Numbered from the stretch's first letter, positions 10,196-18,999 are shown. The stretch is DNA of 64,000 nt from Moritella sp. JT01 (GCF_001574435.1 NZ_LOCN01000028.1:751-64750), one strand, 5' to 3'. The notes: generated by a model not told the origin, from the sequence alone. A program made the numbers and translations.

Positions 10196-10791
10196 TGAAA
10201 TATATTATTGTTTTGATTTCGTCATTGTTATTAATGGCATGTACTACACCTATTGTTGATATGGCAGATAATACACAGATTCAGCTGCAGGATTTGAGTG
10301 ATGCTGATAGCGATGGTGTTATCACGAGCAGAGAAAAGTGTCCTGCTTCTTTTTCGGGATCTCGAGTCGATAATTCTGGTTGTGGTGCCGATATTATTAA
10401 TAAAGTGAGGCAAGCGCTAAACGTTAACTTTGCCAGTAATTCGGCAGTCGTGAATGAACGATATTTTGGTGATATTGAAGCGTTAGCTAATTTTATGAAA
10501 AAGCACCTTGATACCGAAGTTGTTATCGAAGGACACACGAGTAAATTAGGCAGTAAATCATTAAATATGCGTTTATCTCAAGATCGGGCACAAGCTGTGA
10601 TGAACATTTTGGTGAATAACTTTGGTATTGCGACATTCAGAGTGTCTGCGGTTGGCTATGGTTTTGAGCAGATACTCGATGATGGTAATACAAAAAGCGC
10701 ACACGCCAAAAATAGACGTATTGTGGCTGAGTTAACGAGTGAAGACACCAGTAAAGATATGAAATGGAATATTTACAGTGTAGATAAATAA
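10195..10791 (+). CDS. OmpA-like peptidoglycan-binding lipoprotein in the lap operon
   Basis: Predicted outer-membrane lipoprotein of 198 residues. The signal peptide ends in lipobox LLMAC (Cys16). A short thrombospondin-type-3-like acidic stretch (DADSDGVITSREKCP) may bind calcium. Residues about 70-180 form an OmpA C-terminal domain, with VNFASNSAVV, the HTSKLGSKSLNMRLSQDRAQAV helix region and the NRRI motif expected to contact peptidoglycan. Its ATG overlaps the stop of the channel gene, so it is translationally coupled to the secretion machinery. Similar OmpA lipoproteins occur next to type I adhesin exporters; here it may anchor the channel or retained adhesin to the cell wall (inference). 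Confidence 0.88.
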   Translation: MKYIIVLISSLLLMACTTPIVDMADNTQIQLQDLSDADSDGVITSREKCPASFSGSRVDNSGCGADIINKVRQALNVNFASNSAVVNERYFGDIEALANFMKKHLDTEVVIEGHTSKLGSKSLNMRLSQDRAQAVMNILVNNFGIATFRVSAVGYGFEQILDDGNTKSAHAKNRRIVAELTSEDTSKDMKWNIYSVDK

Positions 10792-10834
10792 TGCTTACAT
10801 TAATTCATAGTCATCTTGTAGTAGGTTAGTTGTA

Positions 10835-11527
10835 GTGCCAAATAAAGTGAACCATAGGTGTGCAGTCGTTATATTGTTATTTTTCTCTAGCTGGTTATTG
10901 GAGTTATCTGCAAATCCAACATCACGCTTAAACGATCAAGAAATCATTATTGCATTAGATAAAAATTATGGTGAAAGGGCTGCTCTCAGAGGGCGTACTT
11001 GGTTACAGATTTTGGCATCAAGCAGAGCGCTCTCATCGAAAGAAAAGTTGAATAAGGTTAATAGTTTTTTTAATCAGCTGGTATTTATCGATGATATTAA
11101 GCTTTGGGGAAAAGAGAATTATTGGGCTACGCCACTGGAGTTTATCGGTGCTAATGGTGGCGATTGTGAGGATTTTGCTATTGCGAAATACTTTAGCTTA
11201 TTAGAGCTCGGTATTGAAGATGAAAAAATGCGTATCACTATGGTTAAATCATTGACTCTAAATCAATACCATATGGTTGTTGCTTATTATCCAACCCCGG
11301 GTTCTATACCATTAATTTTAGATAATATTGATGGTGAAATAAAGCCTGCAGATCAACGTAATGACTTACTACCTGTATACAGTTTTAACGGTAAGCAATT
11401 ATGGCTGAACAAAGAAAAGGGCCAAGGAGTTTTGGCTGGTAAATCACAACGTTTAAAACGTTGGAGTAATTTAAATCAGCGTATGGGTGTGTCTAATATG
11501 ATGCAACCTAAGCTGAAGTTGGAGTAA
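10835..11527 (+). CDS. lapG: LapG periplasmic cysteine protease
   Basis: Bacterial transglutaminase-like cysteine proteinase of 230 residues. A signal peptide (about 1-26) sends it to the periplasm. The catalytic triad is visible: Cys111 in GGDCEDFA, His146 in QYHMVVAY and Asp163 in LILDNID. In characterised systems LapG cuts the N-terminal retention module of the LapA-type adhesin and releases it when c-di-GMP is low. The start is GTG at 10835; a second in-frame GTG at 10847 is possible, and no strong ribosome-binding site is present. It lies 43 bp after the OmpA-like gene and 5 bp before lapD, the partner that inhibits it. Confidence 0.93.
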   Translation: MPNKVNHRCAVVILLFFSSWLLELSANPTSRLNDQEIIIALDKNYGERAALRGRTWLQILASSRALSSKEKLNKVNSFFNQLVFIDDIKLWGKENYWATPLEFIGANGGDCEDFAIAKYFSLLELGIEDEKMRITMVKSLTLNQYHMVVAYYPTPGSIPLILDNIDGEIKPADQRNDLLPVYSFNGKQLWLNKEKGQGVLAGKSQRLKRWSNLNQRMGVSNMMQPKLKLE

Positions 11528-11532
11528 AATTA

Positions 11533-13461
11533 ATGACCTTGTTTAAACAGATCTATTCATTATTATTCGGTTTATTTGTCTTGGTAATGTCGAGTCTGGT
11601 GTATTTTCAATTTACAGAAACACGTGATTTCATGGCTAATCAGATGGAATCTGAACTTAATAATACCACTACATCATTAAGTTTGATGTTAAAGCCACAT
11701 TTACAAACGGGTGATATCGCTGCGGTTGACACTTTGGTCAATGTCATTTTTGAGGGCGGTTTTTATCGTAAGATTAATTTAACTTGGCTTGCCGATCAAA
11801 AACAGCAATCATGGGAAAATCCAATTGTCGTTGAAGGCGTACCGCAGTGGTTCATTGATCTTGGACTATTTGAAGTTCAAGCCAAAGAAAGTTTAATTCA
11901 ATCCGGTTGGTTACAACTCGCAAAGTTAAAAATAGAAGCGCATCCTGGGATAGGTTATCGTGAATTGTGGCGGGTAATGAATAATACGTTATTGATTATC
12001 TCTCTTTTATTTTTACTCTCTATTTTTGTGCTACATTTTCATCTTAAACATTTACTTAAACCGTTAAATGATATTGCTAGCCATGCCAGCAATATATCGC
12101 AACGGGTATTTAATCCCGATATGGACTTACCTGCTACTGCAGAGTTGCGTGTAGTAGTAAAAGCAATAAATTCGATGTCGGGGCAGCTTAAACAAGTATT
12201 TCAAACTCTGGACGATGAAGTCGATAGTTTAAAGCATGACAACCTTGTTGATGGTGTATCGAATTTACCAAATAGACAATATTTAACAGGGCAAATCACA
12301 AGTTGGTTAACAGACCCAAGTTATGGAGGCTTGTTGCTAGCCAAATTAGACTGGCTGAATGAAGTACACAGTAAATATGGTTATCAGGTTCGTGATGAAA
12401 GTATTCGAGTACTCGCATTACGTATGACTGAGCAATTACCGGGTGTTGCTGAATGTGTTATTGCTCGTATTTCAAATACCGAGTTTGCGTTTTTAATTAC
12501 CAAAGGTGATCATCAGCAAATTTCGTCTTACTTACAAGCGCTCATTCGTTTAATTAATCAAGAGATGGCTAAAGCTGGCTGTATGCCTAATCGTGACTTT
12601 GCGATTGGGATAACCGAACGAAATGATGAGATTACACCCTCTGAATTATTGGCTCAAGCGGATAATGCACTGCAACAAGCGCTTGCAGATAATAAGACGA
12701 GCAGTTGGTTTGATCACCTTTACCAACATGAATTCAACCGGGAAGAGTGGCGCGAACGTCTGTTAACTGCGATTAATCACAACCAGTTTGTATTCCAATG
12801 GCAGCCTATTTTGCAGATGGATAGTGGTGACGTATTGCAGCGAGAACTTTACTGCCGTTTGAATATTGATGGTCAGCAGGTTAAAGCGGGTAAATTTATG
12901 CCGTATGTTGAGCTATTATCGTTAGGCAGTCAACTTGATCGCTGTTTATTAGAAAGCTTAATTTCGCAAAATATACTTGATCTAAATAAAGAGCCTGTTG
13001 CTGTTAATTTAACTCAGGATAGTTTGCTAGATCCGACGTTTCATTCTTGGTTAGCGCATTTTTTACAAAATACGTTATCCGCAAACCAAATTTATTTTGA
13101 AATAACCGAGTCAGCCGCGAGTAATAATCCTCACGAGAGTTCGCAATTAGCAGGTATTGTTCGTCGATACGGCGCTCATTTTGGTATTGATCAATGCGGT
13201 CGTCAAATGGGTTCATTAAGTTATTTACAGCAATTGAAACCTGATTATGTGAAATTAGATCAATCGTTATCTGTTTATAGTAATAATCAACAGAACAATG
13301 AATTATGTCGTGCGTTGATCAATATTGGTAAAGGATTAAATATTGATGTGATTATTACCGCGATAGAAAACCGTCAGCAACTCGAAAGAATAAAACAGTT
13401 ACGTGCAGAGGGATATCAAGGTTATATTTCAGTGCCGCAAGATGTAAAAATATACGCTTAA
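11533..13461 (+). CDS. lapD: LapD c-di-GMP receptor with degenerate GGDEF and EAL domains
   Basis: Inner-membrane receptor of 642 residues. A membrane segment near 8-25, a periplasmic LapD/MoxY-type output domain (about 26-150), a second segment (about 153-172), a HAMP signalling helix, then cytoplasmic GGDEF-like and EAL-like domains. The GGDEF signature is SNTEF (314-318), so no cyclase activity is expected. The EAL signature reads RELY (437-440) and the usual DDFG loop is DQCGRQ, so no phosphodiesterase activity is expected either. This matches the known role: bind c-di-GMP in the EAL pocket and sequester LapG through the periplasmic domain. GGAG at 11521-11524 supports the ATG at 11533. 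Last gene of the operon. Confidence 0.93.
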   Translation: MTLFKQIYSLLFGLFVLVMSSLVYFQFTETRDFMANQMESELNNTTTSLSLMLKPHLQTGDIAAVDTLVNVIFEGGFYRKINLTWLADQKQQSWENPIVVEGVPQWFIDLGLFEVQAKESLIQSGWLQLAKLKIEAHPGIGYRELWRVMNNTLLIISLLFLLSIFVLHFHLKHLLKPLNDIASHASNISQRVFNPDMDLPATAELRVVVKAINSMSGQLKQVFQTLDDEVDSLKHDNLVDGVSNLPNRQYLTGQITSWLTDPSYGGLLLAKLDWLNEVHSKYGYQVRDESIRVLALRMTEQLPGVAECVIARISNTEFAFLITKGDHQQISSYLQALIRLINQEMAKAGCMPNRDFAIGITERNDEITPSELLAQADNALQQALADNKTSSWFDHLYQHEFNREEWRERLLTAINHNQFVFQWQPILQMDSGDVLQRELYCRLNIDGQQVKAGKFMPYVELLSLGSQLDRCLLESLISQNILDLNKEPVAVNLTQDSLLDPTFHSWLAHFLQNTLSANQIYFEITESAASNNPHESSQLAGIVRRYGAHFGIDQCGRQMGSLSYLQQLKPDYVKLDQSLSVYSNNQQNNELCRALINIGKGLNIDVIITAIENRQQLERIKQLRAEGYQGYISVPQDVKIYA

Positions 13462-13488
13462 TAGTAGCTTGGTTAATGGTGAAAATGT

Positions 13489-13514
13489 AGAAGCCCATGT
13501 GTATATGGGCTTCT
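13489..13514. terminator. Hairpin between convergent lapD and SHOCT lipoprotein gene
   Basis: Perfect 10-bp stem AGAAGCCCAT / ATGGGCTTCT with a 6-nt loop, between two convergent stops. Neither flank has a long T run, so it is a weak bidirectional terminator at best. Confidence 0.6.
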
Positions 13515-13538
13515 GCTTAATCTAAACTAGAATATGGA

Positions 13539-14168
13539 TTAGATTTTTAATATTGCTTTTTTCTTTAGGCTATATTCTTCTTCGGTAATAATACCTTCTT
13601 TATATAGCTTATTTAATTCACGGATTGATTCAAAGCTGCGGATCAATTCTGCATCTTCTGACGCTTTGTCTTCGGCAATTACTTGCGCTGTTTCTGCAGT
13701 AATTGTAATGTTGTCGATTGTGGCGTATTCACCAACAGTAAAGCCAGTTTCATTTTTCAATGATGCATAACCATTGCCTTCATATACAGTTTCAATATCG
13801 TTACCGTCAAAACGAACATAATAATGGATAAGCTCGTTATTGCTTCCCGATAGGAATTTGTATATTGCTTTGCCTGGAATACCAACTTCAGCTACCCAAG
13901 CATGCCACTTGATACCGCCACCAAGACCAGCAAGTGATGGTTTTGAACGATAAAATTTCATCGGTTCACTAATCACGTACTCAGCAACTTCAGGATTATT
14001 CAACTCTTGTGCGAAGTAATCCTTAATGGTTTGTTGATACGCTTGTGGCGCAGGGCCAAACTCAGTATCGGCATTAAGTTTTTCGATATTGCCTGCACAG
14101 CCCGAGGCTAATACTGGTAACGCGATAACTAATAATAATTTACGCATTTTTTGGCTGATTATTTTCAT
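13539..14168 (-). CDS. Lipoprotein with C-terminal SHOCT-like motif, function unknown
   Basis: A 209-residue predicted lipoprotein: signal peptide with lipobox LASGC (Cys24). The middle is a beta-rich domain I do not recognise. The last 35 residues (IRELNKLYKEGIITEEEYSLKKKAIL) match the short SHOCT helix pair found at the ends of many unrelated proteins, thought to mediate oligomerisation. It is transcribed on its own, 137 bp upstream of the preceding oxygenase stop, with a palindromic promoter region. Nothing in the sequence points to an enzyme activity. Confidence 0.75.
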   Translation of the reverse strand: MKIISQKMRKLLLVIALPVLASGCAGNIEKLNADTEFGPAPQAYQQTIKDYFAQELNNPEVAEYVISEPMKFYRSKPSLAGLGGGIKWHAWVAEVGIPGKAIYKFLSGSNNELIHYYVRFDGNDIETVYEGNGYASLKNETGFTVGEYATIDNITITAETAQVIAEDKASEDAELIRSFESIRELNKLYKEGIITEEEYSLKKKAILKI

Positions 14169-14200
14169 AACTATTCCCTGATGTCGTACAAATGGTGTTG

Positions 14201-14228
14201 TTTACACTGTAATTACAGACAATGTAAA
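14201..14228 (-). promoter_or_regulatory. Palindromic promoter region of the SHOCT lipoprotein gene
   Basis: A perfect 12-bp palindrome CTGTAATTACAG (14207-14218) lies between TTTACA and TGTAAA. On the minus strand TTTACA at 14228-14223 could be a -35 element. It sits 33-60 bp before the lipoprotein start. Regulator unknown. Confidence 0.4.
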
Positions 14229-14305
14229 TAGGCAGTTTATTGAGCATCACCATACAGGAATGTGATTAGTTTTTAAATTTAAATCTATGGCTTGATGACA
14301 GTCCA

Positions 14306-15115
14306 TTACAATTCAAATAATACATCCGTGCGGATTATGTATTTAACCCCGTTATAAATGGGTTCTGAACTGTGAATACAGTGCAAAGGGTGCATACCAT
14401 GAGGGAAGCAAAGGACACTGCCAGCGGGTGTGCGAATATCTACTTCTGTTATTTGATCTCCACGGCTAGCGGGTTGACTAGAATTATTCGCATTGACTAA
14501 AAATCGGGTTGCACCGCCGTCAAAATCTTCAGTGAGCAAGATTAAAAATGTCATCTGGCTAAAACGGTCACCATAGGCATCAGCAATTAATTTATTATTA
14601 ATAACTCGGCTACCCGGCCAAGAACCATCTGAATGGGGTTTAAAGTAATCGCCTTTACTATAACGGTAAAACCGAAAACGAGCGTTAATGCCAACGGCCG
14701 ATTTATTACCGAATATACCTTGTTCATCGGACATGAAGTGTTTAATTCTCTCCCAAATAATTCGGTCAGTTTGTTCATCAACTACCCACGTTAGGCTGTC
14801 GTTATGGCGAACATCACGTGGTAATGAAACTGCAGCATCGGGTAAGTAGCCCATGGACTCACTGACTTGAATAAAACGTTGGCATTCTTCCTTCGAAAAT
14901 ACATTAAGGAGCTGGAAAGTACCGGGTACTTGTGTCACTTCTTTTCGTGTGATGTTATTATTTTCTACAGGCGATAGTGCAGCTAAATTTGCTTTACTAT
15001 TTGCCCATGTTGGTAGCGCGGGATGTTCAGCCCCAGGTTCATAGGCCGCAACAAAAAAGTCAGTGCTTTTGATTTCAGTACGTTTGGTTTCAGTATTCGG
15101 GAATTGAGTCATCAT
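14306..15115 (-). CDS. 2-oxoglutarate/Fe(II)-dependent oxygenase, prolyl-4-hydroxylase-like
   Basis: A 269-residue double-stranded beta-helix dioxygenase. Iron ligands are visible: His161 and Asp163 in FKPHSDGSW and His248 in CIHSSEP, with Arg262 placed to bind 2-oxoglutarate. The order resembles the prolyl 4-hydroxylase subfamily (RFRFYRYSKGDYF before the HxD motif, a GGATRF strand between the halves). Substrate unknown. The first 60 residues are a variable extension. It lies 33 bp downstream of the aldehyde dehydrogenase on the same strand and is probably co-transcribed. No signal peptide is seen, so it should be cytoplasmic. Confidence 0.85.
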   Translation of the reverse strand: MMTQFPNTETKRTEIKSTDFFVAAYEPGAEHPALPTWANSKANLAALSPVENNNITRKEVTQVPGTFQLLNVFSKEECQRFIQVSESMGYLPDAAVSLPRDVRHNDSLTWVVDEQTDRIIWERIKHFMSDEQGIFGNKSAVGINARFRFYRYSKGDYFKPHSDGSWPGSRVINNKLIADAYGDRFSQMTFLILLTEDFDGGATRFLVNANNSSQPASRGDQITEVDIRTPAGSVLCFPHGMHPLHCIHSSEPIYNGVKYIIRTDVLFEL

Positions 15116-15148
15116 TAAATCAGTCCTTTTTTAAAAATGGGGGGCGTG

Positions 15149-16483
15149 TTATTTGCTGATAACGCGTACTTGTGAAAATTGACGATGACCAGCGGCTGAA
15201 CCGTGGAAGCCAAAACCGCTTTGTTTCGCTCCAACCCAAGGCGCATTACCGCCGCCGACGCCCTGATTAACACCAATCATGCCTGCTTCAAGTTGTTCTG
15301 CTACTGCACTCGCCCCTTGACCACCAAAAACAACCGCACCCAGGCCATAGCAGCTGTCATTTGCACGGATAATGGCTTCATCTATATGTTCAAAGTGACT
15401 AATCGCGACCACAGGGCCAAATGTTTCATCTTGTTCTAAATGCATATCAGGCGTAATGCCTGTGACGACGGTTGGTTGGATGAAGGGCTGTGGTTGATCA
15501 TCGCTACCCAATAATATCTTGGCCCCCTTTGCTGTGGCATCCTGTAATTGAGCTAAGACATTACCATGTTGTGTTGGATTAACGAGAGGACCGATGTTTA
15601 CGCGGGGGTTATCCCAAGCGCCGACCTGATATTGGCGAGCAAGTGCTACCACTTTATGTTCAAATTCATCTGCAATACGGGCATCAACATAAACCCGCTC
15701 GGTAGATGTACACATTTGTCCAGCGTTCTCGAATGAGCTGGCAACCGCAAACTGCACGGCAGCATCAATGTTAGCGTTGGCCATAACGATCATAGGATCA
15801 TTACCACCGAGCTCCATCACAAGGCGTTTTAGCCCTGGAGCAGCATTTTCCATGATATGTTTACCCGCAGACATTGAACCGGTAAACGCAACCATATTAA
15901 TATTACTGGCGACAAGTGCTTGGCCGGTTTGTTTATCACCGAGAGCCAGTTGTAGTACGCCTTTTGGTAATACTAGATTGAGTGTATTAACAAATAATTC
16001 TGCGACTAATGGCGTTTCTTCTGATGGTTTCAAAATAACCGTGTTGCCCGCAATTAAGGCCGGCATTAATAAATTATTCGCCATCGCCAGTGGGTAGTTC
16101 CAAGGGGATATCACGGCGACAATACCCAGTGGTCGGTATTGTAACTCGGTGCCACGATCAAGGCGCTCAGATGTGAGCGCTTGTGCAATTTCATTGGCAA
16201 AATAAGCGGCACTTTGGATCGTACCACCTGCTTCATAACTGGCACGACGGTAGTCTTTACCCATCTCTTTACTGATAAGCGTAGCCAGTTTATTTTGCAT
16301 TGGTTCCAGTCGCTGATAGGCTTTGACCACAAGTTTTTGGCGTTCTGATAATGATAACGTTGCCCATTTTTTTTGAGCTTTTTTCGATTCAATAATTAAT
16401 GCGGGGATTTGTTCTGCAGTGGTTATCTCTACTGACCCTAAGGCGTTGCGGGTGTGGGCATCGTAAGAAATTAATGTCGGCAT
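15149..16483 (-). CDS. NAD(P)-dependent aldehyde dehydrogenase
   Basis: Aldehyde dehydrogenase superfamily enzyme of 444 residues, oxidising an aldehyde to its acid. Visible motifs: PWNYP with the oxyanion Asn129, LVMELGGNDP with general base Glu224, and NAGQMCTSTER with catalytic Cys258. It is short like the succinate-semialdehyde (Sad/YneI-type) group, but the substrate cannot be read from sequence. I start at the ATG at 16483, preceded by AGGA with correct spacing; upstream in-frame codons give an implausible hydrophobic leader and run across the divergent promoter. The divergent HxlR gene 107 bp away is the likely regulator; the oxygenase follows downstream. Confidence 0.9.
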   Translation of the reverse strand: MPTLISYDAHTRNALGSVEITTAEQIPALIIESKKAQKKWATLSLSERQKLVVKAYQRLEPMQNKLATLISKEMGKDYRRASYEAGGTIQSAAYFANEIAQALTSERLDRGTELQYRPLGIVAVISPWNYPLAMANNLLMPALIAGNTVILKPSEETPLVAELFVNTLNLVLPKGVLQLALGDKQTGQALVASNINMVAFTGSMSAGKHIMENAAPGLKRLVMELGGNDPMIVMANANIDAAVQFAVASSFENAGQMCTSTERVYVDARIADEFEHKVVALARQYQVGAWDNPRVNIGPLVNPTQHGNVLAQLQDATAKGAKILLGSDDQPQPFIQPTVVTGITPDMHLEQDETFGPVVAISHFEHIDEAIIRANDSCYGLGAVVFGGQGASAVAEQLEAGMIGVNQGVGGGNAPWVGAKQSGFGFHGSAAGHRQFSQVRVISK

Positions 16484-16590
16484 AGGGGCTATTTCCTGAA
16501 TATATAAAAATTTAATTGGTGCGTTTAGGTTATATTTTGATACTCTGGGATACAAAAGCAACCAGTATACTTTTAGTAACCTTGTGGTGG

Positions 16591-16950
16591 ATGATGAAAA
16601 CAACAATAGAAACAATGGCTAATGGTCAAAAAAAAGTTATAAACTCTTGTGAAGAACCTTGTTCAGTTGAACGTGGTATGCGCATGCTAGGTGGAAAATG
16701 GAAAGCGTCGATACTTTGGCATCTACAAGATGGGCCTGTGCGTTTTAATGATTTATCTCGCATGTTAGGTGGTGCTAGCAAGAAGATGGTCGATCAACGT
16801 CTAAAAGAATTAGAGAGCCAAGGCTTAGTTATACGTAAAGTGATTAGTGACAGACCGATTGCGGTAACCTATGAGATCACCGAATTCGGTCGTACTGCCT
16901 TGGATATTTTAAAACGCTTAAAAGATTGGTCGGAAGAGCATGGGATTTAA
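16591..16950 (+). CDS. HxlR-family winged-helix transcriptional regulator
   Basis: A 119-residue DNA-binding protein of the HxlR group. The family signature is clear: CSVERGMRMLGGKWKASILW at the start, RFNDLSRMLGGASKKMVDQRLKELE as the recognition helix, and DRPIAVTYEITEFGRTAL as the wing. Members often sense electrophiles through the N-terminal cysteine, here C-E-E-P-C. ATG at 16591 or 16594 is the likely start; earlier codons would extend over the promoter. It is divergent from the aldehyde dehydrogenase, which it probably controls, and its stop overlaps the convergent lysA stop by 4 bp. Confidence 0.87.
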   Translation: MMKTTIETMANGQKKVINSCEEPCSVERGMRMLGGKWKASILWHLQDGPVRFNDLSRMLGGASKKMVDQRLKELESQGLVIRKVISDRPIAVTYEITEFGRTALDILKRLKDWSEEHGI

Positions 16951-18299
16951 AACAGTTTTAATGCTGAAGGTTGTTCAAATGCCATTAAGTCATCTTGGGT
17001 AATAGCTTGTCTGATCACATGTGCTTGAGCATCATCGACTAAAACTTCGGCGGCGATAGGGCGGCTGTTATAACTGTTACTCATTACCGCGCAATATGCA
17101 CCTGTGTATAAGAAACACATTAAGTCTCCAGCGGCTAAATCAGTTGGCAGCGACGCTGATTTGGAAAATGTATCTGTACTTTCACAAATAGGGCCGACTA
17201 CGTCGTATTTGGTTTGTAATGAGCTAGAAGGTGACTGTACGGGTATTAATGCATGGGTTGCTTGATACAGCGCTGGACGCATTAAATCATTCATTGCCGC
17301 ATTTAATACGACAAATGACGTTGGTCGGCTTTCTTTTATATACGTTATTTCGCATACCATTACACCGATATCGGCCATTAATGAGCGCCCGGGTTCAATG
17401 CTAATGCGTCCTTGCCAATGAGCGAGGGCTGATTTTATCGCGTTAGAAAAATCACTAAATGCTAAATAATGTTGTTCTTGTTGTTCTTGTTGTTCTTGTT
17501 GTTCTTGTTGTTCTGTATTGCGAGTAAGTTGTTGGTAGTCTTTATATTGAATACCAAAGCCACCACCGAGGTCGAGCTGGGTTAGGAGATAGCCTTGTAT
17601 TTTAAGCTCGTTTATCAATCTCTGTATTTTGGCTATCGCATCTAAGTAGGGCTGTGTGGTGTGTATTTGTGAACCGATATGCATTGCCAGCCCCTTTATT
17701 TTTAAGAAAGGCGAATGTTCAGCTGTTTCTAACATTGGTAATACATCGCTAAAGTTAACACCAAATTTATTGCCTTTAGCACCAGTGGTGATGTTCTTAT
17801 GCGTATCAACAGTGACTTCAGGGTTGACGCGAATGAGTGCAGAAACCAGCTGTTGGTATTTATCTGCAATTGTGATTAAAACCGCTAATTCTTCTTTAGA
17901 TTCAAGGTTAAATTGTCCGACACCTGCAAGTACGGCTTCGGCGAGCTCTGCGGTTGTTTTACCTACGCCTGAAAAGACAATATCTTGAGCTTTGAATCCG
18001 GCGCTGAGTGCCCGTCGCATTTCGCCGATAGAGACAATATCAACACCTAATCCTTGTTCTGCGATAATGCGTAATAATGACAGATTGCTGTTCGCTTTCA
18101 TGGCGTAGTGAATATGGATGTTTTCTGGTTCAAATGCGGCTTTGCAAGCATGGATATTACTAAGTAGTGCAGCTTTCGAATAGCAGTAAAAAGGCGTGGC
18201 GACTTGAGACGCTAACTGCTGAATTGATACATTTTCTAGCCATAATGCTTGTTGTTGTGCACTTGGTAAATAACGCAGTTGAGGGGTTAATTGTGTCAT
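16947..18299 (-). CDS. lysA: Diaminopimelate decarboxylase
   Basis: PLP enzyme that decarboxylates meso-diaminopimelate to lysine, the last step of lysine biosynthesis. Fold-III alanine-racemase-type barrel with PLP lysine Lys68 in HYAMKANSN, the glycine loop LDLGGGFGIQY, and the active-site GPICESTDTF near the C-terminus. At 450 residues it is about 30 longer than usual; the excess is an E-Q-Q repeat near residue 265 encoded by a 9-bp tandem repeat, inserted between QLTRN and YLAFSDF, a surface loop. Divergent from an Lrp/AsnC-type gene, with a dyad element between them. No neighbouring dap genes. Confidence 0.94.
   Translation of the reverse strand: MTQLTPQLRYLPSAQQQALWLENVSIQQLASQVATPFYCYSKAALLSNIHACKAAFEPENIHIHYAMKANSNLSLLRIIAEQGLGVDIVSIGEMRRALSAGFKAQDIVFSGVGKTTAELAEAVLAGVGQFNLESKEELAVLITIADKYQQLVSALIRVNPEVTVDTHKNITTGAKGNKFGVNFSDVLPMLETAEHSPFLKIKGLAMHIGSQIHTTQPYLDAIAKIQRLINELKIQGYLLTQLDLGGGFGIQYKDYQQLTRNTEQQEQQEQQEQQEQHYLAFSDFSNAIKSALAHWQGRISIEPGRSLMADIGVMVCEITYIKESRPTSFVVLNAAMNDLMRPALYQATHALIPVQSPSSSLQTKYDVVGPICESTDTFSKSASLPTDLAAGDLMCFLYTGAYCAVMSNSYNSRPIAAEVLVDDAQAHVIRQAITQDDLMAFEQPSALKLF
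17471..17515 (-). repeat. 9-bp coding microsatellite in lysA
   Basis: Five copies of GTTGTTCTT (last copy ends in G) encode an in-frame E-Q-Q repeat. Copy-number change would add or remove three residues without breaking the frame. Confidence 0.95.
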
Positions 18300-18364
18300 G
18301 GCTTAAATCCTTTTGTTGATGAACCAATAGGATAATTAAGCGAGGTATTATGCACAATGCGAAA

Positions 18365-18397
18365 AATAACGTTTTGATATGACAAAATATCGTTATT
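18365..18397. promoter_or_regulatory. Nested dyad between lysA and the Lrp/AsnC gene
   Basis: Outer arms AATAACG / CGTTATT enclose inner arms TTTTG / CAAAA around ATATGA. It lies 66 bp before lysA and 91 bp before the regulator, a suitable place for a shared operator. Binding by the adjacent Lrp-type protein is inference. Confidence 0.5.
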
Positions 18398-18487
18398 ACG
18401 GTGATTTTGTCTACCGTGTGTTTAACTTGGTTAAAGCAATTAAGCAGTGTAAAGTAGCTGTTTTATAAGATATAAGCAGAGCTACTT

Positions 18488-18904
18488 ATGGATAAGTTCG
18501 ATCAAGCAATTATTGATGCACTCGTTGCTAATTCACGACGTTCAATTGCCAGCATTGGCGAGGATATTGGATTATCGCGCACAGCTGTGAATGATCGGAT
18601 CCAACGCTTGAAAGATTCAGGCGTTATCCTACGTTATACCATCGATGTGAGCAGTGATGAAGGGACAAAAGTAGCTGTCTATTTTCAACTGACATTTAGA
18701 CCTTTCGATGCCAAGTCAATTGCGCCGTATTTACAGGGTATTAGTGAAATAACTCGCGCGCATACTTTGTGTGGTGATACCGATTTAATTGTATATGTAG
18801 AAGCGGAATCAATGACACGCGTTTCGCAGATTAGAGAGTTATTTGCCGCATTACCTGATCTGGATAAGCTCCAAACATTTAGCGTGTTAGATACGTTAAT
18901 TTAG
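18488..18904 (+). CDS. Lrp/AsnC-family transcriptional regulator
   Basis: A 138-residue protein with the two domains of the family: an N-terminal helix-turn-helix (about 1-60: IIDALVANSRRSIASIGEDIGLSRTAV) and a C-terminal RAM ligand-binding domain (about 68-138: ITRAHTLCGDTDLIVYVEAES with the GDxDl turn). These proteins usually sense amino acids. Standing divergent to lysA it may regulate lysine synthesis, a role more often taken by the LysR-type LysR. Ligand cannot be predicted. Confidence 0.87.
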   Translation: MDKFDQAIIDALVANSRRSIASIGEDIGLSRTAVNDRIQRLKDSGVILRYTIDVSSDEGTKVAVYFQLTFRPFDAKSIAPYLQGISEITRAHTLCGDTDLIVYVEAESMTRVSQIRELFAALPDLDKLQTFSVLDTLI

Positions 18905-18999
18905 TTTTGCCCTACGGAGGCTAGCGAGAATAACAGTACGTCTCTTTCTTTACCCTAATTTACGATATATCAAGCCGAATCATTCTTTATAATCACATT

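Noticed and set aside
18300-18487. Lysine riboswitch upstream of lysA
   Set aside because: The 188-bp gap also serves a divergent gene and shows none of the multi-stem structure expected; only a dyad operator is visible.
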